NCBI GenBank assembly: GCA_938001865.1
Contig: CALLAW010000033.1
Location: 1-64,000 of the forward strand
Source: an uncultured Saprospiraceae bacterium
GTDB lineage: Bacteria > Bacteroidota > Bacteroidia > Chitinophagales > Saprospiraceae
Direction: 5' to 3'
Length of the DNA: 64,000 nucleotides
Shown one piece after another: positions 19,629 through 28,968 of this stretch. The notes under the pieces were generated by a model, which saw nothing but the letters and a program-made list of their open reading frames with translations, was not told the origin of the DNA and searched no databases. How positions within the stretch are numbered: the stretch's first letter is position 1; every line of letters begins with the position of its first letter. The translations under genes were made by a program, and so were the position numbers.

Positions 19629-21242
19629 TTAACCACTGAAGTAATATAATATCCCAATAATAATTATTATCAATACTACAGATGCTCCAATATCAACTAA
19701 AGTGTATGTATTCTTTGCAGAGGCTTTCTGTTCGTCTGTCAAAGTCCCAAATGTCAATCCTTCGATCTGATCCTCGTTTGGTGCTTTGGTCAACAAGCTC
19801 ACGACAATAAGGACCGCGACATAGAAACAGAAAAGATAAATACAAAGATGTGAGAAGTTTATAGATGCAAACTGAGCCATGATGCCTGTAGAGGTGTCAT
19901 CAGTGATGAGCTCCGCAGTAATTCGCAATGCAGCAATGACAATACCAACTAACAATGTCGTGATTGCACCCTGAGAGGTAGCCCTCTTCCAAAGGATACC
20001 AACTAAGAATACCGCTGTGATTGGTGGAGCTATGTATGCTTGCACACTTTGTAAGTACTGATAGAGTGTCCCCTTAGATAATGCCTCTAAGAATGGTACC
20101 CACAAGAATCCAATAATCATGATTACTACCGTTGCTATCTTACCTGTCCTGAGCAATTTATCCTCTGGAGTATCGGGATACATTTTCTTGAAAATGTCTA
20201 CGGTAAATATTGTAGAACTCGAGTTGAACACGGAGGCTAGTGAACTCATCAATGCTGCCATCAACCCTGCCGCTACAAGACCTCTCAATCCTGCAGGTAA
20301 GAGATACTGCACAAGAGCTGGGAATACTTCATCACTCTTAGAGTACTCAAGTACACCTTGCTGTGCAAGTACATAAGCGATAATTCCAGGCACTAAGAAT
20401 ATGAAAATTGGTAATATCTTAAGGTAAGCACCAAAGATGGCACCTCTCCTTCCAATCTGAATATTAGCAGCTGCGAGAGTACGTTGGACGATATATTGGT
20501 CTGTACACCAATACCAAATCCCCACAATAGTCCCACCAAATACCATCCCAGTCCAAGGAAAATCAGGATCATTAGATGGTCGCCACATATTGAAGTGATC
20601 AGGACCGGCAGCGGCACGTAACTCAGACCACCCTCCTACTGCATTGAGGCCAAGTATCGTAATCACAAAAGCACCAAATATCAAGATTACCGTCTGTATC
20701 GCTTCCGTGTAAACGACAGCTTTCATCCCTCCTAAGACGGTGTACAACCCTGTAATCCCTACAGTCAACAATGCCGATACTGTAAAATCTAGTCCAAGAA
20801 GATTAGAGATAACTATCCCTCCAGCGTAGATGGTAACAGAGACTTTCGTCAAAATGTAACCAAGTATAGAGAAGATCGACAAGAACCATCTCGATCGACT
20901 ATCAAACCGTTTCTCGAGAAACTCTGGCATCGTAAATACCCCACTCCGCATATAGAATGGGAGAAAGAACCACCCTAACAATAACACTATCCAGGCATGT
21001 AACTCATAGTGAGCTAAAGGCATATTCCCTTCTGCACCTGTGCCTGCAAGACCGACTACATGCTCTGATCCAATGTTAGAGGCAAATATGGATGCACCGA
21101 TCACAAACCATCCAACATTTCGGCCAGCAAGGAAGTAGTCTTCTGTATTCTTGCTTTCTCTCTTTATGACCCAATAGGCTACACCTAGCAGTACCACGAA
21201 GTACCCTACTAAAACTATCCAGTCTAATAATTCAAAAGTCAT
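19629..21242 (-). CDS. Sodium/sugar symporter (SSS family)
   Basis: This 537-residue membrane protein has about 14 hydrophobic helices. Early features of the sodium:solute symporter family are visible: YFLAGRNVGWFVIGASIFASNIGSEH near residues 36-60 and GGMKAVVYTEAIQ about residues 171-183. It resembles vSGLT-type sugar symporters. In this operon, directly after xylose isomerase (33-base gap), it most likely imports xylose or short xylo-sugars across the inner membrane with Na+. The substrate is inferred from position only. Confidence 0.85.
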   Translation of the reverse strand: MTFELLDWIVLVGYFVVLLGVAYWVIKRESKNTEDYFLAGRNVGWFVIGASIFASNIGSEHVVGLAGTGAEGNMPLAHYELHAWIVLLLGWFFLPFYMRSGVFTMPEFLEKRFDSRSRWFLSIFSILGYILTKVSVTIYAGGIVISNLLGLDFTVSALLTVGITGLYTVLGGMKAVVYTEAIQTVILIFGAFVITILGLNAVGGWSELRAAAGPDHFNMWRPSNDPDFPWTGMVFGGTIVGIWYWCTDQYIVQRTLAAANIQIGRRGAIFGAYLKILPIFIFLVPGIIAYVLAQQGVLEYSKSDEVFPALVQYLLPAGLRGLVAAGLMAALMSSLASVFNSSSTIFTVDIFKKMYPDTPEDKLLRTGKIATVVIMIIGFLWVPFLEALSKGTLYQYLQSVQAYIAPPITAVFLVGILWKRATSQGAITTLLVGIVIAALRITAELITDDTSTGIMAQFASINFSHLCIYLFCFYVAVLIVVSLLTKAPNEDQIEGLTFGTLTDEQKASAKNTYTLVDIGASVVLIIIIIGILYYFSG

Positions 21243-21275
21243 AATTTATATTTTCTAATTCACAATATAATGAGG

Positions 21276-22595
21276 TTATATATGATCGTTGATAATCATC
21301 TCAAAGAGCTCCTGTCTACCACTGATCAACTGTGGCTCACTCCTATCGGTAGCATATCTAGCGAGATCTGCCAAGCCCATCTTACCCTCTTCAAATAACT
21401 TACCATCACCACTCTCAAACGAAGCATATCTCTCCGTACGTAATTGATTGAAATCAGATTGCTCAAGGATCGAATCTGCAATCAATAATGCTCTAGCGAA
21501 TGCATCCATCCCTCCGATATGAGCATAGAACAAATCAACTAGATCAGTTGAATTTCTTCTCGTCTTCGCATCAAAGTTGATCCCACCTCCTTGGAATCCG
21601 CCTTCTCTGAGTATGACTAACATAGCCTCTGATAGCTCATACAGATTGATCGGAAACTGGTCCGTATCCCAGCCATTCTGATAGTCACCTCGATTAGCAT
21701 CCATAGATCCTAGTGCTCCCGCATCTGCCGCGACTTGGAGCTCGTGGGCAAATGTGTGATTGGCTAATGTAGCATGATTGACCTCAATATTTATCTTATA
21801 ATCACCGAGTAGATCATATTGTCTCAAAAACCCTATTACTGTTGCACAGTCAAAATCATACTGATGCTTAGAAGGTTCCATTGGCTTCGGCTCGATAAAG
21901 AATGTCCCCTTAAACCCTTGAGCTCTTGCATAATCTTTGGCCATATGCAAAAACTTAGCCATATGCTCTTGCTCTCTCTTCATGTCTGTATTCAACAATG
22001 ACATGTAACCTTCTCTACCTCCCCAGAATACATAATTCTCTCCATTGAGTTTGATCGTAGCATCAAGTGCATTTTTGACCTGAGCTCCAGCATATGCTAC
22101 CACATCAAAGTGAGGATTAGTAGAGGCACCATTCATATATCTCTGATTGGAGAAAAGGTTGGCAGTACCCCAGAGTACTTTGACATTAGTGCTCTCCATC
22201 TTCTCCAATGCATAATCAGAGATGAGGTCTAATCGCTTTGCAGACTCGGCAAGCGTTGGCCCTTCATCGATCAAGTCAAAATCATGAAAACAGAAGTAAT
22301 CAATGCCTACCTTATCCATAAACTCGAAAGCTGCATCCATTTTGTCCTTTGCTCTTACTACTACATCATCTGACTTGTCCCAAGGATAAGACTTCGTTGC
22401 TGTACCAAATGGATCATTCCCTCCATTATTGAATGCATGCCAATATGCAACTGCAAATTTGAAATGCTCGGCCATCGTCTTACCTCTGACTTCCTTATTT
22501 GGTTGGTAATACTTGAATGCGAGGGGATTCTTTGATCCTTTACCCTCAAATGCAATCCTACCTATTCCTTTAAAATATTCTTTACCTGTTTTCAT
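21276..22595 (-). CDS. xylA: Xylose isomerase
   Basis: The 439-residue enzyme converts D-xylose to D-xylulose and is full length for the long (type II) family. The active-site residues align with those of the Escherichia coli enzyme with a shift of three: H104 and D107 in FCFHDFDL, E235 and K237 in [18 protein letters not shown]271 and H274 in [11 protein letters not shown], and the metal ligands D299, D310, D312 and D342. It is cytosolic, with no signal peptide. The gene is 94 bases downstream of the kinase-HTH gene and precedes the symporter gene, completing the intracellular arm of the locus. Confidence 0.97.
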   Translation of the reverse strand: MKTGKEYFKGIGRIAFEGKGSKNPLAFKYYQPNKEVRGKTMAEHFKFAVAYWHAFNNGGNDPFGTATKSYPWDKSDDVVVRAKDKMDAAFEFMDKVGIDYFCFHDFDLIDEGPTLAESAKRLDLISDYALEKMESTNVKVLWGTANLFSNQRYMNGASTNPHFDVVAYAGAQVKNALDATIKLNGENYVFWGGREGYMSLLNTDMKREQEHMAKFLHMAKDYARAQGFKGTFFIEPKPMEPSKHQYDFDCATVIGFLRQYDLLGDYKINIEVNHATLANHTFAHELQVAADAGALGSMDANRGDYQNGWDTDQFPINLYELSEAMLVILREGGFQGGGINFDAKTRRNSTDLVDLFYAHIGGMDAFARALLIADSILEQSDFNQLRTERYASFESGDGKLFEEGKMGLADLARYATDRSEPQLISGRQELFEMIINDHI

Positions 22596-22689
22596 TATTG
22601 ATTATTGGTTTCTTATAAGGTTATGTTACTCCATTGCCATCATCATTCTTGATAAAGGTAGGCTGAAGTAGTATTGAGTTATAACGTAT

Positions 22690-24630
22690 CTACTTACTTC
22701 CTACAGAATCGAGAAAAGTAAATAGAGACACACCTTTGTTAATATTCATTTTTTTTCTGAGTCTGTATCGTTTAGTTTCAGCTCCTCTATATGATAAGCT
22801 CAGTTTCTCTGCAATCTCTTTAGTAGTAAATCTCAATTTAAGAAAATTACACATCTTCAGTTCTTCAAAACTCAGGTCAGGGTAAGTTGATTTCAGATTA
22901 TCAATATAGGGATTGTCTAATAAATCTATATGATTTGAAATCTCTTCTACTCGTTTGACATTTCTCTCCAGACCAGAAATCATTAGAGTGATATCTTTAC
23001 TATTGTAATCGGTTTTCAATGATTGTAGGCCTCTAATGACCTCATTGAGCTTTCTATCTTGCTCTTCAATGAGGAGTGATTGCTTTGCGATAAGTTTATT
23101 TTTCTCAGTGATTTCTTGAGATTCTAATTCTTTGCCTCTTGAGGTATTATTGATAATATTGTAGAGGTTGTCTTCCCAGAATCGATATGCTTGAGAGTAT
23201 TCCGCATGATTATGAGCTGGGGAGAATGTCCTGATTGGTTCTATAGATGAGAGGACACTCTCAAGTGAGTCATATCTCCCACTCCCATGACCTGATGCCA
23301 ATGCGGCCCCTACAGCTCCTGTTGTATCGTACACTTCGAGATCAATATTGAGCAGGGTTGCGATCGTTGTCGAAAACACCTCTGATCTAAACATGTTATC
23401 ATTACCAACTCTCATTTTGTTTACTTTGATACCCATCTCGATAAGGATATGGATACCGTAGACAAATGTAAATGCGATTCCTTCAAGTGCAGCTCTATAC
23501 AGATGAGCTCTTGTATGTCTATTAAACTCTACGTTGAGGATATGACTCTCTAAGTTACGATTATTGAATATTCTTTCTGCTCCATTTCCATAAGGAAACA
23601 TAAGGATACCTTCTGATCCAACTGGTACCGTAGACACCATCCTCTCCATATCCTCATAGCTCCGATTGGATCTTGCTACTTGATTTTTGAGCCAACTATA
23701 CTGGATGCCTGCCCCATTGATACAGAGGAGTACTCCTGTCCTCTTGGTATCATCTGAGTAATTGACATGTGCAAAGGCATTGACCCGAGACTCTTCATCG
23801 ACGACGATCTTATCTACTACTCCATACACTACACCCGAAGTCCCGCTGGTAGCTGCGACCTCTCCGGGTCTCAAGACATTGAGGCTTAGAGCATTATTGG
23901 GCTGATCTCCAGCTCGATAGGTAACAATTGTATTCTCTGAGAGACCAGTCTCCTTAGATGCTTCGGCAGTTAGCTTACCCGATTGCGAAAAAGTTGGCAA
24001 TACCTCAGGGATCAGATCATGTTGGATTTGATAGTGATCAAGGAGCTTAGTAGCGATTCTATTTTCTTTAAAATTCCAAAGAATCCCTTCGGATAGTCCA
24101 GAGATGGTAGTCGATATCCTACCAGTGAGCTTCATTGCAATATAATCTCCTGGTAGCATCACTTTATATATCTTTCGATATGTATCTGGCTCATTATCCT
24201 TGATCCACTTAATCTTACTTGCGGTAAAATTTCCTGGAGAATTTTGATAATTACTTAAGCAGAAATCTGGTCCCATTTGCTCGAAAGCTCGATTACCAAT
24301 AGAGACTGCTCTACTATCACACCAGATTATTGCTGGTCTCAGTACTTGTAATTCTTTATTGACTACCACTAGACCGTGCATCTGATAGCTTATCCCGATA
24401 GATTCAATAGATGCCGCATCTATGTTATTCTTCTCTAAGATTGATTTGGTACCAATGCAGAGATATCTCCACCACAGCTCTGGCTGCTGTTCTGCCCAAC
24501 CCTTCTGTCTAGACATGATTTCCATCTCTTGCTCTGGATACTTCACCACATCTATGACTGCTCGAGTTTTGGCATCGACCAATGCTGTCTTGACCGAAGA
24601 ACTTCCTATATCGTAACCTAGTAAATACAT
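22690..24630 (-). CDS. Xylulokinase (FGGY) fused to a coiled coil and LuxR-type helix-turn-helix
   Basis: Residues 1-495 are a complete FGGY sugar kinase of xylulokinase type, phosphorylating xylulose to xylulose 5-phosphate. Visible are the N-terminal phosphate loop GYDIGSSSVKTALV, the QMHG substrate motif (83-86), the catalytic Asp in RAGDQPNNAL (D242), the TSGTSGV phosphate motif and the adenosine-side motif at about 407-412. XylB proteins normally end here (about 484-500 residues). This frame continues without a break for 150 residues: a charged coiled coil (about 500-570), then a C-terminal block with YPDLSFEELKMCNFLKL, TTKEIAEKLSLSYRGAE and RYRLRKKMNI. That block is the LuxR/NarL-like HTH found at the end of Bacteroidota sensor regulators. 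The gene follows the GH3 gene by 16 bases. Kinase call firm; HTH call fairly firm; dual role is inference. Confidence 0.9.
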   Translation of the reverse strand: MYLLGYDIGSSSVKTALVDAKTRAVIDVVKYPEQEMEIMSRQKGWAEQQPELWWRYLCIGTKSILEKNNIDAASIESIGISYQMHGLVVVNKELQVLRPAIIWCDSRAVSIGNRAFEQMGPDFCLSNYQNSPGNFTASKIKWIKDNEPDTYRKIYKVMLPGDYIAMKLTGRISTTISGLSEGILWNFKENRIATKLLDHYQIQHDLIPEVLPTFSQSGKLTAEASKETGLSENTIVTYRAGDQPNNALSLNVLRPGEVAATSGTSGVVYGVVDKIVVDEESRVNAFAHVNYSDDTKRTGVLLCINGAGIQYSWLKNQVARSNRSYEDMERMVSTVPVGSEGILMFPYGNGAERIFNNRNLESHILNVEFNRHTRAHLYRAALEGIAFTFVYGIHILIEMGIKVNKMRVGNDNMFRSEVFSTTIATLLNIDLEVYDTTGAVGAALASGHGSGRYDSLESVLSSIEPIRTFSPAHNHAEYSQAYRFWEDNLYNIINNTSRGKELESQEITEKNKLIAKQSLLIEEQDRKLNEVIRGLQSLKTDYNSKDITLMISGLERNVKRVEEISNHIDLLDNPYIDNLKSTYPDLSFEELKMCNFLKLRFTTKEIAEKLSLSYRGAETKRYRLRKKMNINKGVSLFTFLDSVGSK

Positions 24631-24646
24631 TCTTGTTTTTCTTGTT

Positions 24647-26827
24647 CTATTTTACTTTAATCAAATAAGACTCTCTCTGGTCAGAACCAAGTACTGACGA
24701 TCTCTCAATCGGCAATGAGGACGATACCGTCACATTGTACTCTCCAGGTATGAGATGCAAATTACCTTGATCGTCGTATTGACTAAATGCTTTATCGTCC
24801 AATTCAATTTCAACTTTTTCTGTCGAATTCGCTTTTATCGAAATCCGCTTGAATGCTTTCAAAGCTTGATGAGGGTCTGTACTCGACTTCTGAGTTTTGG
24901 AGACATAGACTTGTACTACTTCTTGTGCATCTCTATCACTCTTATTGACGACATCAAGAGTCAGAGTGAGAGATTTACCTTCCTTCATAGACTTAGATGA
25001 AGACTTGAGATTCTGATATTCAAGGTCAGAGTAGCTCAATCCGAATCCAAATGGATAAAGAGGTTCGACATCAAGATACCGATAAGTCCTGCCCTTCATA
25101 TTGTAATCTTCATAAGGTGGAAGATCATTGATAGATTTGACAAAGGTTACGGGCAGTTTCCCCGAAGGATTTACATTTCCAAATAGGATATCCCCCAAAG
25201 CGTTACCTCCTTGCTCACCTGGATACCATGCGTAGAGGATTGCATCAGCCAGTTCATGAATCTCTGGGATAGATATAGCACTTCCTCCGGTGATCACAAC
25301 TATGAGTTTTTTTGCCTTTGTACGGAGTAATTTGAGATACTCTATCTGATGAGGTGGGAGTGTGATATAATCTCTATCTCCTGCTGATGGTGAGGAGATG
25401 GCTTCACCTTCTTCACCTTCGAGAAGCTGAGTTATCCCCATACAAGCTATGGTGACATCTGCGACTTCTGCCTCCTCCGAATACCAATCCATCGGATTAA
25501 CATTCTCTCTATCAAGTAGACTTCCCTGCACATAACGTATCGCTGTGTGGGATGATACAGATGAAGTGATGCCCTCCAATAATGTCCTCAGATCATCACT
25601 TACCCCATAGTAGTTAGCAAGGAGAGCTTGAGCATCTGCTGCTGTTGGTCCTGTGACGAATAGATTCCTCATATTGGGATCGAGAGGAAGGGTGTTATCT
25701 TTATTTTTGAGTAGGACGATAGACTTGGATGCCGCTTCATATGTGAGATTGATGTGTTCTTCACTTCGGACTTTTTCTATCCCTATACGATCGTAAGCTG
25801 AGACATCACTATCAAATAATCCAAGTTTGAATCGTGTTGGTAATAACTGCTTGAGATTGGCATCTAAAGTTGCCTCGTCAGTCAGACCAGACTCTATTGA
25901 CTCGATTAGACTTGGATAAGTGTTGCCACAGTTCAAGTTACAGCCTGCATTGAGAGCTTTAGCTGCAGCGTCTTTCCGATCTTTACTGATCAGGTGTCCT
26001 TCAAAGAAATCTTGAATTGCCCAACAGTCAGAGACGTAATAACCATCAAATCCCCACTTCTTTCTGAGTACCTCGTCCATTAAGTAAGAGTGGGCACAGC
26101 ACGGTTCTCCATTAGTTCTATTATATGCTCCCATTACGCCTTCTACGTTAGCCTCAGTTACGAGTGCCTCGAAAGCAGGGAGGTAGGTATTCCATAGGTC
26201 GTGCCTTGAGACTACTGCATCGAAGGTATGTCTGAGTTTTTCTGGACCACTATGAACGGCAAAATGTTTAGCCATAGCGGCAACCTTGAGTTGTTCGCCA
26301 TCACCCTGTAATCCATTGACAAAAGAAACTCCTAGTCTACTGATAAGATGTGGATCTTCACCATAAGTCTCTTGACCTCTTCCCCATCGAGGATCTCTGA
26401 ATAGATTAACATTGGGTGACCAATAAGTCAACCCGGCATATCTATCCATGTAACCAGTCTTCTGATTGACGTTGAACTTGGCTCTTCCTTCAATTGCTAT
26501 TGCCTCTCCGATACGAAACATGAGATCGTCGTCAAATGCTGCTGCCATACCAATCGCCTGAGGAAACACAGTAGCTTTACCGTTACGTGCTATCCCATGT
26601 AGGCATTCATTCCACCAGTTATATGCTGGGATATTGAGACGTGGAATTGCCGGAGACTCAAACATCAATTGTTGGACTTTCTCCTCTAGAGTCATTCTAC
26701 TCACTAGATCATCGACTCGCTTCTCTATTGAAAGACTTGAATCTTCAAATGGAAACTTTTCCTCTTGTGCTACTACGTTTGAAACCATAAATACTATTAT
26801 AGTCAAGAATAAAAAAAATTTGTTCAT
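24647..26827 (-). CDS. GH3 beta-xylosidase/beta-glucosidase
   Basis: The 726-residue protein has a Sec signal peptide ending at VVA about residue 20 and is presumably periplasmic, because no lipobox or T9SS tail is present. The GH3 N-terminal barrel shows YNWWNECLHGIARNG, the KHFAVHSGPE region and the nucleophile Asp in GYYVSDCWAI (D267). The C-terminal alpha/beta sandwich and a fibronectin III-like domain with YPFGFGLSYS follow. The WWNECLHGIAR signature is common in bacterial GH3 beta-xylosidases. In this operon it most likely trims xylo-oligosaccharides to xylose after SusC import. Beta-glucosidase activity on products of the GH9 enzyme is possible. Confidence 0.9.
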   Translation of the reverse strand: MNKFFLFLTIIVFMVSNVVAQEEKFPFEDSSLSIEKRVDDLVSRMTLEEKVQQLMFESPAIPRLNIPAYNWWNECLHGIARNGKATVFPQAIGMAAAFDDDLMFRIGEAIAIEGRAKFNVNQKTGYMDRYAGLTYWSPNVNLFRDPRWGRGQETYGEDPHLISRLGVSFVNGLQGDGEQLKVAAMAKHFAVHSGPEKLRHTFDAVVSRHDLWNTYLPAFEALVTEANVEGVMGAYNRTNGEPCCAHSYLMDEVLRKKWGFDGYYVSDCWAIQDFFEGHLISKDRKDAAAKALNAGCNLNCGNTYPSLIESIESGLTDEATLDANLKQLLPTRFKLGLFDSDVSAYDRIGIEKVRSEEHINLTYEAASKSIVLLKNKDNTLPLDPNMRNLFVTGPTAADAQALLANYYGVSDDLRTLLEGITSSVSSHTAIRYVQGSLLDRENVNPMDWYSEEAEVADVTIACMGITQLLEGEEGEAISSPSAGDRDYITLPPHQIEYLKLLRTKAKKLIVVITGGSAISIPEIHELADAILYAWYPGEQGGNALGDILFGNVNPSGKLPVTFVKSINDLPPYEDYNMKGRTYRYLDVEPLYPFGFGLSYSDLEYQNLKSSSKSMKEGKSLTLTLDVVNKSDRDAQEVVQVYVSKTQKSSTDPHQALKAFKRISIKANSTEKVEIELDDKAFSQYDDQGNLHLIPGEYNVTVSSSLPIERSSVLGSDQRESYLIKVK

Positions 26828-26834
26828 TTCAATT

Positions 26835-28958
26835 TTACTTTTGCATTACAATTTTCTTGGTCACCTGTAGACCATCCACAGATATGACAAGATAATACAG
26901 CCCTGAGGTGACTGACAGCTCTAAATCTTCACCACTTCGTACTCCTCTATATGTCTCAATTAATCTCCGGGAATCATCAAAGAGTTGGATATCAACTCCA
27001 TCATAATGAGTGGGAAACTTTACATTGAGCTTATTCTCAGTGACAGGATTTGGAAAGAAGGTGAATGATTCTTTATCAACCTCTTCCAATGCTGTAATCA
27101 CTGGTAACTGTATATTGATGATTGTATCTGAGAGTAGATACAATTGTTGGGTTATCGACACATCTCCTTTGGAGACGGTTACTTCGTGCTTCCCTTTGAA
27201 AGCTCTTATTGTACTCTTACCTGACTGATCGGATAATTGAGTTTCACTTGTCCACCATTCGTCATATACTTTCTGGATAAATACTTCACCAGATGGCTTC
27301 AACGACCAATCTAGATTATACATAGGTGCATTGTCTTTCCAATGGTTACCATCCCAAAATCCCCACATAATGAATGCATCCATCCCAGGGTGGCTGAAGG
27401 TAAGAGTCAAGAGATCTCGCATATAATCTGCCTGAGTATCTTCATCAATATTGCCATTGATATCGTACTCCGTTACTTTCATTCGCTTACCATATCGCTG
27501 ATAGAATTCATTAAATATTTGCTCCACTTGTGGTATTCCGTTGGGAATAGAGCCGATATGACATTGAAATCCAATCCCATCAAAGGGTACATTGGCATCT
27601 CTTAGCTCGTCGAGGAATGTCTTGTATCTCGCCACTAGGTTAGCCGATCCTGATGAGATAGCCATATAATCATTGATATATAACTCTAGCCCTGGATCAT
27701 ACTCTTTTACTCTCTCAAATATTTGATTATACAATTTTCTACCATTCGCAAGATTGGAGTCATTATTATAAGCATTCTCCAATGTTCTATTCGTTGTAAT
27801 TTCATTCAACACATCCCAGTCTCTGACATAGTCACGGAGCTCAGGGTGATTGATCATTTCATCTATTCGACTTTCGATTCTATTCGTGATGTAAGGCAGA
27901 TTGTCCAAGTTATTGTTAATATCATCTGGCAACCAAGCACTCCCGGGCCAGATCAAATTGTGTCCCCTCATCGTGACTCCTTGCTCTGTCAACCACTTGA
28001 ATGCTGCTACCGTTTCGTCAGGTGTGCCGAGCCATTGTTGCTCCCATGCTCTCCACTTAAGCGAATTTTCATTTACACATTCGTTGAATCCATGTCCTTT
28101 CCCATCTAAGTCTAATACTTTGCTGACATAGGTCTCGTCGTAGCAATTATTACCTGGAAATCGGCAAGTCACTAGAGCCGAGCCAAACCCAAAATCATGC
28201 TGTTGCATCTCGACAGAGACGTGAGCATCTTCTATAGGATTACCAGACTCGTCATCAACATTGACAGTAATGTTACTCTTCCTTAATGACTCTATCCGAG
28301 ATGCTGCCAAGCCACGCCAAGGTGCATCTAACTCTCTTCCATCATAGTTGAATGAAGAGTAGGACGATGGCAAATCATCTACCGAATAGTTATCCTTAAA
28401 GTTGATTGCATTTAACCCTGCAATATCTATTGTCTGCTGCAATGAAGCGAGATGAAATCCAGCCTGTAAACTCCCTATATCAAAACTCTCAGAAGCTCTA
28501 AAAGCAACATAGTATTGAGTCCAATCAGGAGTAAAACTGAGGGGCAGATAAAACTCTTTTTCGTAATCCACACCGTTCTCTGCGAACACAAATACTTGGG
28601 ATGGACCAGAAGTCTGTTTTGCCCAAAAGCCTAACAGAATCAAATCATCTTTTGCAATACTGGTTGTATTTCGTAACGACAATCCTGTATCCCATGCATT
28701 TTGACTTTCAGTGATCACTTCGATATGCTTACTTATCGTAAAGTCCATAGCATCGACGCTTTGATTCTCTACAGACAGAGAGCCATACTCGAATATTGAA
28801 CCAAATAGCTCAGGTTCTGTATCTGGAAATACAAAAACTCCATCTTCCAAACCATATGAGTCACTCAGATTCTGAAGTAAACTCATATGGTATGCATCTT
28901 GTGAATAAAGCCACAAGGGAAGGAAGAGGAAAGCAAGAACTTTAATGTTCATTAACAA
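26835..28958 (-). CDS. Secreted GH10 endo-beta-1,4-xylanase with T9SS tail
   Basis: The 707-residue product has a signal peptide (about 1-20) and an N-terminal CBM4/9-like beta-sandwich (about 25-190). The GH10 barrel spans about 225-570, with MRGHNLIWPGS, the acid/base Glu in WDVLNE (E386) and the nucleophile Glu in MKVTEYD (E497). GH10 enzymes cleave the xylan backbone. The tail (FFPNPVTENK, ending TKKIVMQK) is a T9SS sorting domain, so the enzyme should be secreted or attached at the cell surface. It sits between the five-module binding protein (10-base gap) and the GH3 gene (7-base gap). A second ATG at codon 3 is an equally good start. Confidence 0.95.
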   Translation of the reverse strand: MLMNIKVLAFLFLPLWLYSQDAYHMSLLQNLSDSYGLEDGVFVFPDTEPELFGSIFEYGSLSVENQSVDAMDFTISKHIEVITESQNAWDTGLSLRNTTSIAKDDLILLGFWAKQTSGPSQVFVFAENGVDYEKEFYLPLSFTPDWTQYYVAFRASESFDIGSLQAGFHLASLQQTIDIAGLNAINFKDNYSVDDLPSSYSSFNYDGRELDAPWRGLAASRIESLRKSNITVNVDDESGNPIEDAHVSVEMQQHDFGFGSALVTCRFPGNNCYDETYVSKVLDLDGKGHGFNECVNENSLKWRAWEQQWLGTPDETVAAFKWLTEQGVTMRGHNLIWPGSAWLPDDINNNLDNLPYITNRIESRIDEMINHPELRDYVRDWDVLNEITTNRTLENAYNNDSNLANGRKLYNQIFERVKEYDPGLELYINDYMAISSGSANLVARYKTFLDELRDANVPFDGIGFQCHIGSIPNGIPQVEQIFNEFYQRYGKRMKVTEYDINGNIDEDTQADYMRDLLTLTFSHPGMDAFIMWGFWDGNHWKDNAPMYNLDWSLKPSGEVFIQKVYDEWWTSETQLSDQSGKSTIRAFKGKHEVTVSKGDVSITQQLYLLSDTIINIQLPVITALEEVDKESFTFFPNPVTENKLNVKFPTHYDGVDIQLFDDSRRLIETYRGVRSGEDLELSVTSGLYYLVISVDGLQVTKKIVMQK

Positions 28959-28968
28959 AGTTATAGGA

